DNA from: Acidimicrobiia bacterium
GTDB lineage: Bacteria; Actinomycetota; Acidimicrobiia; Spongiisociales; UBA5794
Length of the DNA stretch: 64,000 nucleotides
Reading direction: 5' to 3'
Assembly (NCBI GenBank): GCA_036396535.1
Contig: DASWKR010000065.1
Location: 107,870 to 171,869, forward strand
In this document: positions 52,408 through 60,869 of the stretch, piece after piece
Layout: each line of letters begins with the position of its first letter
How positions within the stretch are numbered: position 1 is the first letter of the stretch
The notes under the pieces: model-generated
The model's input: only the letters and a program-made list of their open reading frames with translations
What the model was told of the DNA's origin: nothing
Database searches by the model: none
Program-made: the position numbers and the translations under genes

Positions 52408-53814
52408 TTGAACGAGCTGATCCAGATGTACCGCGAGGCGATTCGCGACGAGACGGTCGCCCTCGATGAGCTCGTTGCCCGGATCCCAACCGATCCCGCC
52501 GCGGCCGAGGGGATCAAGGACATCGCCCACCGGCTCAAGGGGTCGGGGTCGAGCTACGGCTTCCCCGAGATCACGGCGCGCGCCATGAACGTGCTCGCAA
52601 CGCCGGATGCCGGCATCGTCGGCGTGACCGGCGAGCTACTCGAGGTACTCCGCCTCGTCGCGCAGGGAGGGAGCCTCGAGAAGCGACGCGTCCTGGTCGT
52701 CGAGGACGACAGGCTCATCAGGATGCTCCTCATGAAGTCGCTCACAGACGACAAGCTCGACGTGCTGGAGGCCGGGACGCTCGCAGAGGCCAGGCAGATC
52801 ATCGGTGCGGATGTCGTAGACGTGCTGCTGCTCGACCTGTTCCTCCCGGACGGTGACGGCCGCCGGATCCTCGTCGAACTGCGGTCGAGCGACGCCTATG
52901 CCGGCCTTCCCATCGTGGTCCTCTCGGGCAGCGACTCGGGTGATGTGCGAGCCGAGTGCCTCGCTCTCGGCGCCGACGGCTACGTCGAGAAGCCATGCGA
53001 TCCCGTGGTGCTGCGGTCCCTCGTCGACTCGCTCGTCACGGTTGCCCACGGAGACTCGCCGGTCCCGCAGCGACGAGCCGCGCTGGCCCACTTCCTCGCA
53101 GCTGCGGGGCGACCGGACGTTCCGGCGACGGTCGCAGTCGTCCAGGCAAAGCACCTTCCCGACGATCCGCTGCTCGTCGAGCTCGCCAGCAGGCTCGGAG
53201 CCGCCGATCACGTCGCCCGGTGGAGCGATGGCGAGCTCATCGTGGTGATGGAGAGCGTGGCGGCCGCCGACGCCATGTACCGACTCGACGAGGTGCTCGG
53301 GAGGGCGGCCGACCTCGAGACCGCCCGGGCAGCCGTGGTGGATGTCCACGACGTCGCCGAGCTCCCCGAGGCGATCGATCGCGCCTCCCGTGCGATGAGG
53401 ACGAGTGTTCGCCGCGTGGCGCTCGCCGGCGGGCCTGCCAAGGAGGACGTTCGCATCCTCGTCGCAGACGACGACGACCTCACGGCCGGGCTCGTCGTGC
53501 ACCGGCTCGAGCGCGAGGGTTATCGGGTGGAGCGCTCCTCGGATGGCCGGGAAGCCTTCCGGATGGCGACGACCGACGACTACTCGCTCGTGATCCTCGA
53601 CGTGAAGATGCCGCGCATCGGAGGGTTCGAGCTCCTCGAGCGCATCAGGGAGCTTCCCCAGTACCACGAGACCCCGATCGTGATGCTGACCGCCATCGGT
53701 AGCGAGAAAGACGTGGTGCGAGGGTTCAACCTCGGAGCGAGCGACTACATCGTCAAGCCGTTCTCGCCGACCGAGCTGACGGCGAGGGTCCAGCGGCTCC
53801 TCCTCGAGGACTGA
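52408..53814 (+). CDS. Hpt-REC-(degenerate GGDEF)-REC phosphorelay regulator
   Basis: 468 residues from TTG 52408 (ATG 52426 is an alternative). An Hpt domain with AHRLKGSG (His41) comes first. REC1 (about 93-215) has its acid pocket at 99-101, Asp143 and Lys195. The middle domain (about 238-315) looks like a GGDEF cyclase fold in which the signature is SDGEL (273-277), so it is probably inactive. REC2 (about 348-466) has Asp354-357, Asp398 and Lys450. There is no kinase and no DNA-binding domain. It overlaps no gene upstream and is 5 bp from the HEAT-repeat gene. Confidence 0.85.
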   Translation: MNELIQMYREAIRDETVALDELVARIPTDPAAAEGIKDIAHRLKGSGSSYGFPEITARAMNVLATPDAGIVGVTGELLEVLRLVAQGGSLEKRRVLVVEDDRLIRMLLMKSLTDDKLDVLEAGTLAEARQIIGADVVDVLLLDLFLPDGDGRRILVELRSSDAYAGLPIVVLSGSDSGDVRAECLALGADGYVEKPCDPVVLRSLVDSLVTVAHGDSPVPQRRAALAHFLAAAGRPDVPATVAVVQAKHLPDDPLLVELASRLGAADHVARWSDGELIVVMESVAAADAMYRLDEVLGRAADLETARAAVVDVHDVAELPEAIDRASRAMRTSVRRVALAGGPAKEDVRILVADDDDLTAGLVVHRLEREGYRVERSSDGREAFRMATTDDYSLVILDVKMPRIGGFELLERIRELPQYHETPIVMLTAIGSEKDVVRGFNLGASDYIVKPFSPTELTARVQRLLLED

Positions 53815-53819
53815 CCGCC

Positions 53820-54845
53820 GTGCCGGCCCTCGTGCTCGCCTCGATGGTCACCCTGGTCGCCCTCATCGCCCCATTCGCCGTGATGCTCACGTTCCTGCGA
53901 ACGAGGAACAATCTCAGGTCCACGCGGTGGGCGCGCCTCGAGGCGGCGTGGAATCCACGCATCATGGGCCTGGTCTCGGGGGAGGCGACCGCCGAGGAGC
54001 TCGTGCCGCTGGCCCGCCGGCGCGACCGGCGCTTCATCCTGGCGATCGCGGCGCGCTTCGCCTCCCGACTCGCCGGCAAGGACAGGGACGTCGTCGAAGA
54101 CTTCGCCAGGACGCTGATCCCGACGCTGCTGCGGGACCTGGGGTCGCGCCGTCCCGAGGTGCGCGCCCGGGCCGTGAAGACGATCGCGCTGCTCAGCTTC
54201 GACGACCACGTCGGCGAGGTGCTGGTGGCGCTCGACGACGACTCGCCGCTCGTGGGCATGGTCGCCGCACGAGCTCTCGCCAGGCACGGCGGAGCTACCT
54301 TCATCTCGGACGTCCTCTCCCACCTGCATCGCTTCGCCGAGTGGAATCCGGAGTTCGTCTCGACGATGCTGGCGTCCGTCGGCCACGGCGTCGCCCCACC
54401 GATGCGCAGGATGCTGCTCGACCCGGGCCAGCATCCGCTGGTGCGCAGGGTGATCGCCGACGCTCTCCGCCTCCTTCCCGACCCGGTTGCGGGTGACGGG
54501 GCCGCCTGGGTGCTGTCCGGGTCGGAAGAGCGCGAGCTACAGGCCGCATGCCTTCGCCTGCTCGCCGTCGTCGGCAGGCCGGATCACGTGTGGGCGATCG
54601 AGCCGTACCTCCACCATCCCGACTTCGCTCTGAGGGCACACGCCGTCACGGCATTCGGACAAACCGCCCTTCCCCGTCACCTCCCCGCCGTCGAGTCGCT
54701 CCTCGACGATCCGTCGCCGTGGGTGGCCCTGCGGGCCGCAGAGGCCCTGGCCATCGCAGGCGAGCTCGGCATGCTCGAGGAACGGGCATCGCTCGAAGGG
54801 CCGGCGGGGACCCTGGCCCGCGAGGTCTTGGAGCTGGCTGTATGA
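53820..54845 (+). CDS. Membrane-anchored HEAT-repeat protein
   Basis: 341 residues. An N-terminal transmembrane helix (LVLASMVTLVALIAPFAVMLTF) precedes a cytosolic array of HEAT/armadillo-like helical pairs (for example RPEVRARAVKTIALLSFDDHVGEVLVAL, HPDFALRAHAVTAFGQTALP, SPWVALRAAEALAIAGE). It is a protein-interaction scaffold. Placed between the response regulator and the glycosyltransferase with an ATGA overlap to the latter, it may link signalling to the synthase. Confidence 0.82.
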   Translation: MPALVLASMVTLVALIAPFAVMLTFLRTRNNLRSTRWARLEAAWNPRIMGLVSGEATAEELVPLARRRDRRFILAIAARFASRLAGKDRDVVEDFARTLIPTLLRDLGSRRPEVRARAVKTIALLSFDDHVGEVLVALDDDSPLVGMVAARALARHGGATFISDVLSHLHRFAEWNPEFVSTMLASVGHGVAPPMRRMLLDPGQHPLVRRVIADALRLLPDPVAGDGAAWVLSGSEERELQAACLRLLAVVGRPDHVWAIEPYLHHPDFALRAHAVTAFGQTALPRHLPAVESLLDDPSPWVALRAAEALAIAGELGMLEERASLEGPAGTLAREVLELAV

Positions 54846-56323
54846 GCCCTGAAGCGTTCGTCCGGTATACCAGCCTGCTCATCGTCATGTACATCGTCGC
54901 CCTCAACCTCGTGTACCTGGCGCTCACCGTCGTCGCATTCGGAGGGCTCCGAAAGTACGTCGCCCGGCTCAAGTCGCTCGACATCCAGGATCTCCTCTAC
55001 TCGGCCGGCACGATCCCCATGGCGATCCTCGTGCCCGCCTACAACGAAGAAGCAACGATCGTCGCCTCGGTGCGATCGTTCCTCACCCTCAACTATCCCG
55101 ACTACGAGGTCGTGATCGTCAACGACGGTTCGAACGACGCAACGCTGCAGAGCCTCGTCGACGCCTTCGATCTGGCGCCTGCCGACCGGCTGCCGACGAG
55201 CACGGTGGCGACTGCCGTGGTCCGCGCCGTCTATCACGGCAGCACCCACCCGAACCTCTGGGTGATCGACAAGGAGAACGGCGGCAAGGCCGACGCCCTG
55301 AATGTCGGCCTCAACTACTCGAGGAGCCCGGTGTTCTGCGCCCTCGACGCGGACACGATCCTCGAGTCGGAGGCCTTGCTGCGCGTCGTCCGGCCGTTCC
55401 TCGAGGACACCACGACGATCGCGGCCGGCGGCATCATCCGGATCGCCAACGGGTGCAGGATCGACGGGGGAGTAGTCGAGGAGATCATGGTCCCTGCCAA
55501 GACCCTCCCGCGCCTCCAAGTCGTCGAATACCTGCGGGCGTTCCTGGCGGCCCGGGTCGGCTGGGACGCCGTCGGGGGGACGCTCATCATCTCAGGTGCC
55601 TTCGGAGCCTTTCGTCGTTCGCTGGTTGCCGAGATCGGCGGCTACTCGCCCGAAACCGTCGGCGAGGACATGGAGCTGGTCGTCCGCCTTCACAGACATT
55701 GCCGCGAGCGGCAGATCCCGTACCGGGTCGCCTTCCTGGCCGACCCGGTGGCGTGGACCGAAGCGCCGGAGTCGCTGACCGTGCTCGGCAGCCAGCGGGA
55801 GCGGTGGCAGCGCGGGCTCGCCCAGGTGCTGATGAAGCACCGCGACATGATCCTCCGGCCGAAATACGGCACGCCCGGGATGGTTTCCATGCCGTACTTC
55901 GTGCTGTTCGAGCTGATGGGGCCACTCATGGAGATCCTCGGCTACGCGACGATCGCGCTCGCCGCGATGCTCGGGATCATCTCGCCGATCTACCTGCTCG
56001 CCTTCGTGATCCTCGGGATCTCGTTCGGAACGCTCCTCTCCCTCTCGGCGCTGGCCCTCGAGGAGCTGTCCTTCCGGCGATACCGACGGGGCGGCGACCT
56101 CGTCAGGCTGTTCTTCATCTCGATCCTCGACGGGATCGGGTTCCGCCAGCTCGTCAGCTACTGGCGGGTCAAGGGCATGGTGAGGGCATTGCGCACCAGG
56201 CGGGCCACACGATGGGACGCCATCCCGCGGAAGGGGTTCGGGGACCCCGCCTCCGGGCCGAGCGCCCGGTCGGCGGGGGCCGGCTCGGCTCCGGCGGACA
56301 GGCGGGTCGCCGCCTCCCGCTGA
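54842..56323 (+). CDS. Membrane glycosyltransferase family 2 (PgaC-like)
   Basis: 493 residues, processive GT2 fold. An N-terminal transmembrane helix is followed by AILVPAYNEEATI, VIVNDGSNDAT, DKENGGKADALNVG, the DAD metal motif (about 170), GEDMELVVRLHRH and QRERWQRG (the QxxRW product-binding motif). Three or more C-terminal membrane helices follow (FVLFELMGPLMEILGYATIAL...). Similar to PgaC/IcaA and hyaluronan synthases that extrude polysaccharide; the sugar is unknown. The start overlaps the HEAT gene stop. Confidence 0.88.
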   Translation: MSPEAFVRYTSLLIVMYIVALNLVYLALTVVAFGGLRKYVARLKSLDIQDLLYSAGTIPMAILVPAYNEEATIVASVRSFLTLNYPDYEVVIVNDGSNDATLQSLVDAFDLAPADRLPTSTVATAVVRAVYHGSTHPNLWVIDKENGGKADALNVGLNYSRSPVFCALDADTILESEALLRVVRPFLEDTTTIAAGGIIRIANGCRIDGGVVEEIMVPAKTLPRLQVVEYLRAFLAARVGWDAVGGTLIISGAFGAFRRSLVAEIGGYSPETVGEDMELVVRLHRHCRERQIPYRVAFLADPVAWTEAPESLTVLGSQRERWQRGLAQVLMKHRDMILRPKYGTPGMVSMPYFVLFELMGPLMEILGYATIALAAMLGIISPIYLLAFVILGISFGTLLSLSALALEELSFRRYRRGGDLVRLFFISILDGIGFRQLVSYWRVKGMVRALRTRRATRWDAIPRKGFGDPASGPSARSAGAGSAPADRRVAASR

Positions 56324-56356
56324 AGGACCCTCGACCGATCTCGGGGAGGCGCCACG

Positions 56357-56388
56357 CTCCCTCCCTGCGGCCGCGCCTGGAGCAGGTC
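56357..56388 (-). repeat. 32-bp inverted copy of an imuB segment
   Basis: This stretch is the exact reverse complement of 61912-61943 within imuB. On the minus strand it reads DLLQARPQGG, as in ImuB, before diverging. It sits in the 93-bp gap between the glycosyltransferase and ridA and looks like a gene-fragment scar. Confidence 0.8.
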
Positions 56389-56401
56389 CAGGGACACCGC
56401 C

Positions 56402-56407
56402 TACTCT
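56402..56407 (+). promoter_or_regulatory. -10 box for ridA, leaderless spacing
   Basis: TACTCT ends 9 nt before ATG 56417. Confidence 0.4.
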
Positions 56408-56416
56408 CACGGCCCG

Positions 56417-56803
56417 ATGAGACGAAGCGTCGGATCCGGGTCCCGCTGGGAGGAGGCGTACGGCTACTCCCGGGCCGTTCGGGTCGGCTCCGTCATCAAG
56501 GTCTCCGGCACGCTCGCCGTGGCCAGGCTCGGTGAGGAGACGGTCGACGGTGCGTACGAGCAGATGCTGCGGTGCGGTGAGATCACGCTCGACGCCGTCA
56601 CCAGGCTCGGCGGCTCCGTCACCGATGTCGTGAGGACTCGGATGTTCATCACGGACCCGGCCGATGCAGACGACGTCGGCAGAGCCCATGCCGCGCTGTT
56701 CGCAGACGTCCGGCCGGCAGCGACGATGGTCGTGGTCGCTGCGCTCGTCGAGCCGGCGTACAAGGTCGAGTTGGAGCTCGAGGCGATCGTCGACACCGCC
56801 TGA
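56417..56803 (+). CDS. RidA/YjgF/UK114-family protein
   Basis: 128 residues with the trimeric RidA fold: [19 protein letters not shown], the conserved Arg in [47 protein letters not shown]. Canonical RidA hydrolyses enamine/imine intermediates from PLP enzymes. The motif here (RPAATMV) fits the Rid superfamily, but whether it is an archetypal RidA or another Rid subgroup is not certain. Confidence 0.85.
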   Translation: MRRSVGSGSRWEEAYGYSRAVRVGSVIKVSGTLAVARLGEETVDGAYEQMLRCGEITLDAVTRLGGSVTDVVRTRMFITDPADADDVGRAHAALFADVRPAATMVVVAALVEPAYKVELELEAIVDTA

Positions 56804-56835
56804 GTGCCCGCCGAGCCGTGGCCTACGCGGCGGCG

Positions 56836-56844
56836 TGCTATCAT
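56836..56844 (+). promoter_or_regulatory. Extended -10 for rpsO
   Basis: TG-C-TATCAT matches an extended -10. Start of transcription near 56851 gives a leader of about 48 nt with AGGAA before the rpsO GTG. Confidence 0.45.
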
Positions 56845-56898
56845 CAGAGTTCGGACGGTCGTCCGCGCACGTCTATCCCACTTCGAGGAATCGATCGC

Positions 56899-57156
56899 GT
56901 GAAAGACGCCAAGACCATCACAGCAGAGCACGGCCAGCATGCCACAGACACCGGTTCGCCCGAGGTCCAGGTGGCGCTGCTGACCGAGCGGATCAACCAT
57001 CTCACCGAGCACCTGAGGGTCCACAAGAAGGACCACCACAGCCGGCGAGGGCTGCTGATGCTGGTCGGAAAGCGCAGACGACTACTCGCATACCTCCGCA
57101 ACCAGGACGTCGAGCGATACCGATCGCTCATCGCCAAGCTGGGACTACGGAGATAG
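56899..57156 (+). CDS. rpsO: Ribosomal protein S15
   Basis: 85 residues from GTG 56899 with GAGGAA upstream. uS15 motifs: [55 protein letters not shown]. Binds the 16S central domain. Upstream of pnp, the near-universal arrangement. Confidence 0.96.
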   Translation: MKDAKTITAEHGQHATDTGSPEVQVALLTERINHLTEHLRVHKKDHHSRRGLLMLVGKRRRLLAYLRNQDVERYRSLIAKLGLRR

Positions 57157-57197
57157 CTGGAAAACGGGAGGCGGCCCGGAGTCGCCTTCCTCGCACG

Positions 57198-57215
57198 CTG
57201 AGGGCGACGCCTCAG
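57198..57215 (+). terminator. Hairpin after rpsO
   Basis: CTGAGG (57198-57203) pairs with CCTCAG (57210-57215), followed by TTG. Partial terminator or processing site in the rpsO-pnp gap. Confidence 0.4.
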
Positions 57216-57219
57216 TTGT

Positions 57220-57263
57220 CAGTGGCCGGCTCTCGGCTCCAAGCGGCCGATGGCCGACCACTG
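57220..57263 (+). promoter_or_regulatory. Long stem in the pnp leader
   Basis: CAGTGG (57220-57225) pairs with CCACTG (57258-57263), extended by CGG/CCG after one mismatch. A long leader stem before pnp resembles in position the RNase III-cleaved stem used for PNPase autoregulation in enterobacteria; equivalence is inferred. Confidence 0.35.
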
Positions 57264-57307
57264 CCAATTGAGCGAATCTCCCTCAGCAACCACAAGAGGA
57301 GAGACGC

Positions 57308-59728
57308 GTGGCAGAAACCACCGTACGCGGTCACATAGGCGACCGCGAGTTCAGTCTTTCGACGGGCAAGCTGGCGCTGCTCGCCGATGGAGCAGTCGTG
57401 GCGAAGATCGGGGGCACCGAGGTGCTCACCACCGCCACCGCCGCCAGGTCGGTGCGCGAGGGAGTCGACTTCTTCCCGCTCACCGTCGATGTCGAAGAGC
57501 GCATGTACGCCGTCGGTCGTATCCCGGGCTCGTTCTTCCGTAGGGAGGGAAGGGCAACCGAGAAGGCGACGCTGACGGCGAGGCTCATCGACAGGCCGCT
57601 GCGGCCGTCGTTCGCAGACGGGTTCCGTTGCGAAACCCACATCGTGGCGACCGTCATATCGGCCGATCTCGTCAACTCATACGACGTCCTCGCCCTCAAC
57701 GGCGCCTCGGCGGCGTTGACGGTCAGCGCCATCCCATTCCAGGGCCCGATCGCCGCCGTTCGGCTCGCCCTCAAGGACGGCGAGTGGATCCCGTTCCCCA
57801 CGTTCGAGGAGCTCGAGGCATCGGTGTTCGACCTCGTCGTTGCCGGCAAGCGCAACGCCGCCGGCGACATCGACATCGCCATGGTCGAGGCCGGTGCCAC
57901 CGAGCACGGCCATCGCCACGTCCAGTCGGGGCAGGCCGCCAGCGACGAGGCTGAGCTGGCCCGCGGCTTCGAGGAGGCCAAGCGCCACCTGGCGACCATC
58001 ATCGAGATGCAGCACGAGCTGCGCCGCCAGACCGGGGAGCCGGAGCCGGTCGACTTCCCAGTGGTGCACGAGTACAGCGAGGAGACGCTGGCTCGGGTCG
58101 ACGCCATCGCCCGCACGAAGCTCGTGAAGATGGGCACGATCGTCGACAAGCAGCAGAGGCTCGAAGCCGAGGCGTCGATCGCAGAGGAGGTGCTCGCCGA
58201 GCTCGGCCTCCCCGAGGACGACGCCGCCTCGATTGCCGAAGCGAAGGGGGCGTATCGCAGCGTCAGGAAGGCGGTCATGCGCCGCAGGGTGGTGGACGAC
58301 GGAGTCCGACTCGACGGCAGGGGGCTCACGGACATCCGGCCTCTCGAGATCGAGGTCGGTCTCGTGCCGGAGGCGCACGGTTCGGGCCTGTTCCAACGAG
58401 GCGAGACGCAGGTCCTCAACGTGACGACGCTCGGCATGATGCGGATGGAGCAGATGCTCGACACGATCTCGGTCGAGGAGTCGAAGCGATTCATGCACCA
58501 CTACAACATGCCGCCGTTCGCCACGGGCGAGACCGGGTTCATGCGCGGACCGAAGCGGCGCGAGATCGGCCACGGCGCCCTCGCCGAGAAGGCGCTCCTG
58601 CCGGTCATCCCGACGACGGACGTCTTCCCATATGCCTTCCGCCTCGTCTCCGAGGTCCTGATGTCGAACGGGTCGAGCTCGATGGCGTCGGTGTGCGGGT
58701 CCTCGCTGTCTCTCATGGACGCAGGCGTGCCGATAGCGGCTCCGGTTGCCGGCATCGCCATGGGCCTCATCGCCGATGACGGGAAATACGTGACCCTCAC
58801 TGACATCCTCGGTGCCGAGGATGCCCTCGGCGACATGGACTTCAAGGTTGCCGGAACCCGCGACATGGTCACGGCGCTGCAGCTCGACACAAAGATCGAG
58901 TCGCTCCCCACCGAGGTCCTCGTCGCCGCCATGGACCAGGCGAGGACGGCGCGCCTCGCCATACTCGACGCCATGGCCGAGGTCATCGCCGAGCCGCGCT
59001 CCGAGCTGGCCCCGACGGCACCGAAGATCGAGGCGATCGAGATCCCGAAGGATCGAATCGGCGAGGTGATCGGGCCGAAGGGCAAGGTCATTCGTGAGCT
59101 CGAGGAGGAGACCGGCGCCACGATCGAGATCGACGACGACGGCATCGTGCGTGTCGGCGCCGCCAACACGGCCGCGTTGCAGCTCGCCAAGGAGCGCATC
59201 CTGGCCATCGGCTTCCCGCCGATCGCCGAGGTCGGCAAGGACTACGAGGGCGAGGTCGTCAACATCACCAAGTTCGGCGCTTTCGTCAACATCCTTCCCG
59301 GCAGGGACGGTCTGCTCCACATCTCGAAGATGGGTGGAGGCAAGCGGGTGAACCAGGTCGAGGATGTGCTGTCACTCGGCGACAAGGTCCAGGTGGTCGT
59401 GCGGGAGATCGACGATCGCGGCAAGGTGAGCCTCGACCTCGCAGAGGGGTTCGAGCTCGCCGTCCCCGAGTCCGCCCATGGTGGCTCCGGTGACGGTGGC
59501 CGCGACGCCGGCCGCGACGGCGGCCGCGACGCCGGCCGCGACGGCGGCCGTGACCGCGAGCGGCGTGATCGGGGGAGTCGCAGCAGCCGTGACGGTGGCC
59601 GTGAGGGCAGCCGTGAGGGCAGCCACGATCGTGACCGGGGTCGTGACCGCCAACCCGAGCGGCAGCAGTCCGATCGCCCTGCGAGGACGATGGTCTCGTT
59701 CGAGGACGAGTTCGAGTCGGGCACTTGA
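57308..59728 (+). CDS. pnp: Polynucleotide phosphorylase
   Basis: 3'-5' phosphorolytic exoribonuclease. 806 residues from GTG 57308 with GAGGAG upstream. Two RNase PH domains (GREGRATEKATLTARLIDRPLRP region; LDGRGLTDIRPLEIEV, FQRGETQVLNVTTLG, RREIGHGALAEKAL, SNGSSSMASVCG), a KH domain (IPKDRIGEVIGPKGKVIREL, about 577-596) and an S1 domain (about 645-712). The final 90 residues are an Arg/Asp/Gly-rich tail (GGRDAGRDGGRD...), likely RNA-binding or disordered. Confidence 0.96.
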   Translation: MAETTVRGHIGDREFSLSTGKLALLADGAVVAKIGGTEVLTTATAARSVREGVDFFPLTVDVEERMYAVGRIPGSFFRREGRATEKATLTARLIDRPLRPSFADGFRCETHIVATVISADLVNSYDVLALNGASAALTVSAIPFQGPIAAVRLALKDGEWIPFPTFEELEASVFDLVVAGKRNAAGDIDIAMVEAGATEHGHRHVQSGQAASDEAELARGFEEAKRHLATIIEMQHELRRQTGEPEPVDFPVVHEYSEETLARVDAIARTKLVKMGTIVDKQQRLEAEASIAEEVLAELGLPEDDAASIAEAKGAYRSVRKAVMRRRVVDDGVRLDGRGLTDIRPLEIEVGLVPEAHGSGLFQRGETQVLNVTTLGMMRMEQMLDTISVEESKRFMHHYNMPPFATGETGFMRGPKRREIGHGALAEKALLPVIPTTDVFPYAFRLVSEVLMSNGSSSMASVCGSSLSLMDAGVPIAAPVAGIAMGLIADDGKYVTLTDILGAEDALGDMDFKVAGTRDMVTALQLDTKIESLPTEVLVAAMDQARTARLAILDAMAEVIAEPRSELAPTAPKIEAIEIPKDRIGEVIGPKGKVIRELEEETGATIEIDDDGIVRVGAANTAALQLAKERILAIGFPPIAEVGKDYEGEVVNITKFGAFVNILPGRDGLLHISKMGGGKRVNQVEDVLSLGDKVQVVVREIDDRGKVSLDLAEGFELAVPESAHGGSGDGGRDAGRDGGRDAGRDGGRDRERRDRGSRSSRDGGREGSREGSHDRDRGRDRQPERQQSDRPARTMVSFEDEFESGT
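59500..59650 (+). repeat. In-frame GGRD-type repeats in the pnp tail
   Basis: Near-tandem GGCCGCGACGCC / GGCCGCGACGGC units (59500-59560) and GGCCGTGAGGGCAGC-type units (59598-59630) encode the RD/RE-rich tail. Confidence 0.75.
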
Positions 59729-59742
59729 GGGTCCGGTGATCG

Positions 59743-59780
59743 AACCAGAAGGGGCCCCGTGATGGGGCCCCTTCTGGTTT
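59743..59780 (+). terminator. Intrinsic terminator of pnp
   Basis: AACCAGAAGGGGCCCC (59743-59758) pairs over all 16 bp with 59764-59779, a 5-nt loop, ending in TTT. The strongest hairpin in the window. Confidence 0.8.
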
Positions 59781-59830
59781 ACCGGCCCAACCGACCGGGT
59801 AGTGCCTCGTCAACGCCGAGAAGGAGGCGA

Positions 59831-60073
59831 ATGATGGCCGTACTGGGACTCTTGCTCATCGCGATCGGTGCCATATTGGCTTTCGGGATCAATGTCCTCG
59901 TTGACGAGGTCGACTTGGTCGCCATAGGGGTCATCCTGATGGGTGTGGGTGCCGTCGGCTTCGTCGCAGGAATGCTGCGGAGCGCTTTCGGTTTCCGTAC
60001 GCACACCGAGCGGGCCGTGAGCGCGGATGGCAGGCACGTCATCGAGGAGCATCACAGCTCGACAAGCGTGTGA
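59831..60073 (+). CDS. DUF6458-like small membrane protein
   Basis: 80 residues from ATG 59831 (59834 also possible) with AAGGAGG upstream. Two transmembrane helices (LGLLLIAIGAILAFGINVLV and VAIGVILMGVGAVGFVAGML) and a short polar tail (RTHTERAVSADGRHVIEEHH). Size, layout and the VDEVDL turn fit the actinobacterial DUF6458 family. Function unknown. Flanked by terminators on both sides, so monocistronic. Confidence 0.75.
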   Translation: MMAVLGLLLIAIGAILAFGINVLVDEVDLVAIGVILMGVGAVGFVAGMLRSAFGFRTHTERAVSADGRHVIEEHHSSTSV

Positions 60074-60091
60074 TGCCGGCTTGACGGATCG

Positions 60092-60121
60092 AGGGGTCCC
60101 GGGACGTCCGGGGCCCCTTCT
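60092..60121 (+). terminator. Terminator after the DUF6458-like gene
   Basis: AGGGGTCCCGG (60092-60102) pairs with CCGGGGCCCCT (60108-60118; one G-U), followed by TCT. Confidence 0.6.
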
Positions 60122-60131
60122 ACGCGTCCCC

Positions 60132-60160
60132 TTGTGTATCGAACATGTGTTCGATACAGT
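60132..60160 (+). promoter_or_regulatory. Promoter of imuA'-imuB
   Basis: -35 TTGTGT (60132-60137), a 17-bp spacer and -10 TACAGT (60155-60160). The LexA box fills the spacer. Confidence 0.65.
60136..60157. promoter_or_regulatory. LexA (SOS) box
   Basis: TCGAACATGTGTTCGA (60139-60154) matches the Gram-positive/actinobacterial LexA operator CGAACnnnnGTTCG exactly. The dyad extends to 9-bp arms (60136-60144 and 60149-60157). It overlaps the promoter spacer and -10, so LexA binding would block transcription of imuA'-imuB. Confidence 0.9.
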
Positions 60161-60167
60161 GTCTTTC

Positions 60168-60195
60168 CCCAGAGGGCAGCCAGCACGCCTCTGGG
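60168..60195 (+). other. Hairpin in the imuA' 5' leader
   Basis: CCCAGAGG (60168-60175) pairs with CCTCTGGG (60188-60195), right at the predicted transcript start and 20 nt before the imuA' start. Confidence 0.45.
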
Positions 60196-60215
60196 TATGA
60201 AGACGTGTCGTTCTG

Positions 60216-60869
60216 TTGTCGGGGTTAGTGATCTTGGGGCCAGCATTGACGCCAGAGCATGTGACGTCATCGGGGGATGTCGTTGCCCTCCTCTCGCTCG
60301 AGCCGGGACGGGTGACCGGCCTCGTCGGGAGCCCAGGGCTCGGCCTCACGAAGCTCGGTCTCGCTCTGCTCGCCTCGAGGACCGGGCTCGTCGCATGCCT
60401 CGACGTGCGCGGCTGGCTGTCACCGGTGGCGGCTTGGGAGAGCGGCATCGACCCCGACCGGCTCGTCATCGCCCGTTGCGGCGATCCCGTCAGGTGGGGG
60501 AGGGCCGCGGCGACTCTCCTCGAAGGAGTCGATGCGCTGTATGCCGAGGTTCCCCGCGGGGTGAAGGACCCGCAGATCCGCAAACTCGTGGCCCTGGCCA
60601 GGGCCAGGGATGCTCCCGTCGTCTTGCGGCCGGTGCGTGGGGACCTCCCGCCCGGTCTCGTGCACCTACGCCTCGAGGCACGAGAAGTGATCTGGGAAGG
60701 GACGGACTCCGGGCACGGCAGGCTCGGGCGCAGGAGGATCGCTCTCGAGGCGTCCGGCAAAGCGGTGCGAGGGATGACGCGGCGTATCGAGGTGGAGGAC
60801 GATGGAACGAACGCTCTGCGTCTGGTATCCGGACTGGCCACTCAGGAGATCGGGCGTCACGCAGTATGA
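60216..60869 (+). CDS. imuA: ImuA'-like RecA-fold mutagenesis protein
   Basis: 217 residues, TTG 60216 (GTG 60228 is an alternative). A RecA-like core: VTGLVGSPGLGLTKLGLALLAS (38-46 is a degenerate P-loop lacking GKT), LVACLDVRGWLSP, GVDALYAEVP. Actinobacterial ImuA' is an inactive RecA relative that recruits the mutasome to damage. LexA box, position before imuB and 68-bp overlap with imuB support the call; sequence alone is weak. Confidence 0.8.
   Translation: MSGLVILGPALTPEHVTSSGDVVALLSLEPGRVTGLVGSPGLGLTKLGLALLASRTGLVACLDVRGWLSPVAAWESGIDPDRLVIARCGDPVRWGRAAATLLEGVDALYAEVPRGVKDPQIRKLVALARARDAPVVLRPVRGDLPPGLVHLRLEAREVIWEGTDSGHGRLGRRRIALEASGKAVRGMTRRIEVEDDGTNALRLVSGLATQEIGRHAV

Noticed and set aside
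59478..59762. 94-codon plus-strand frame of Ala/Val repeats
   Set aside because: Shadow of the pnp tail repeats in another frame.
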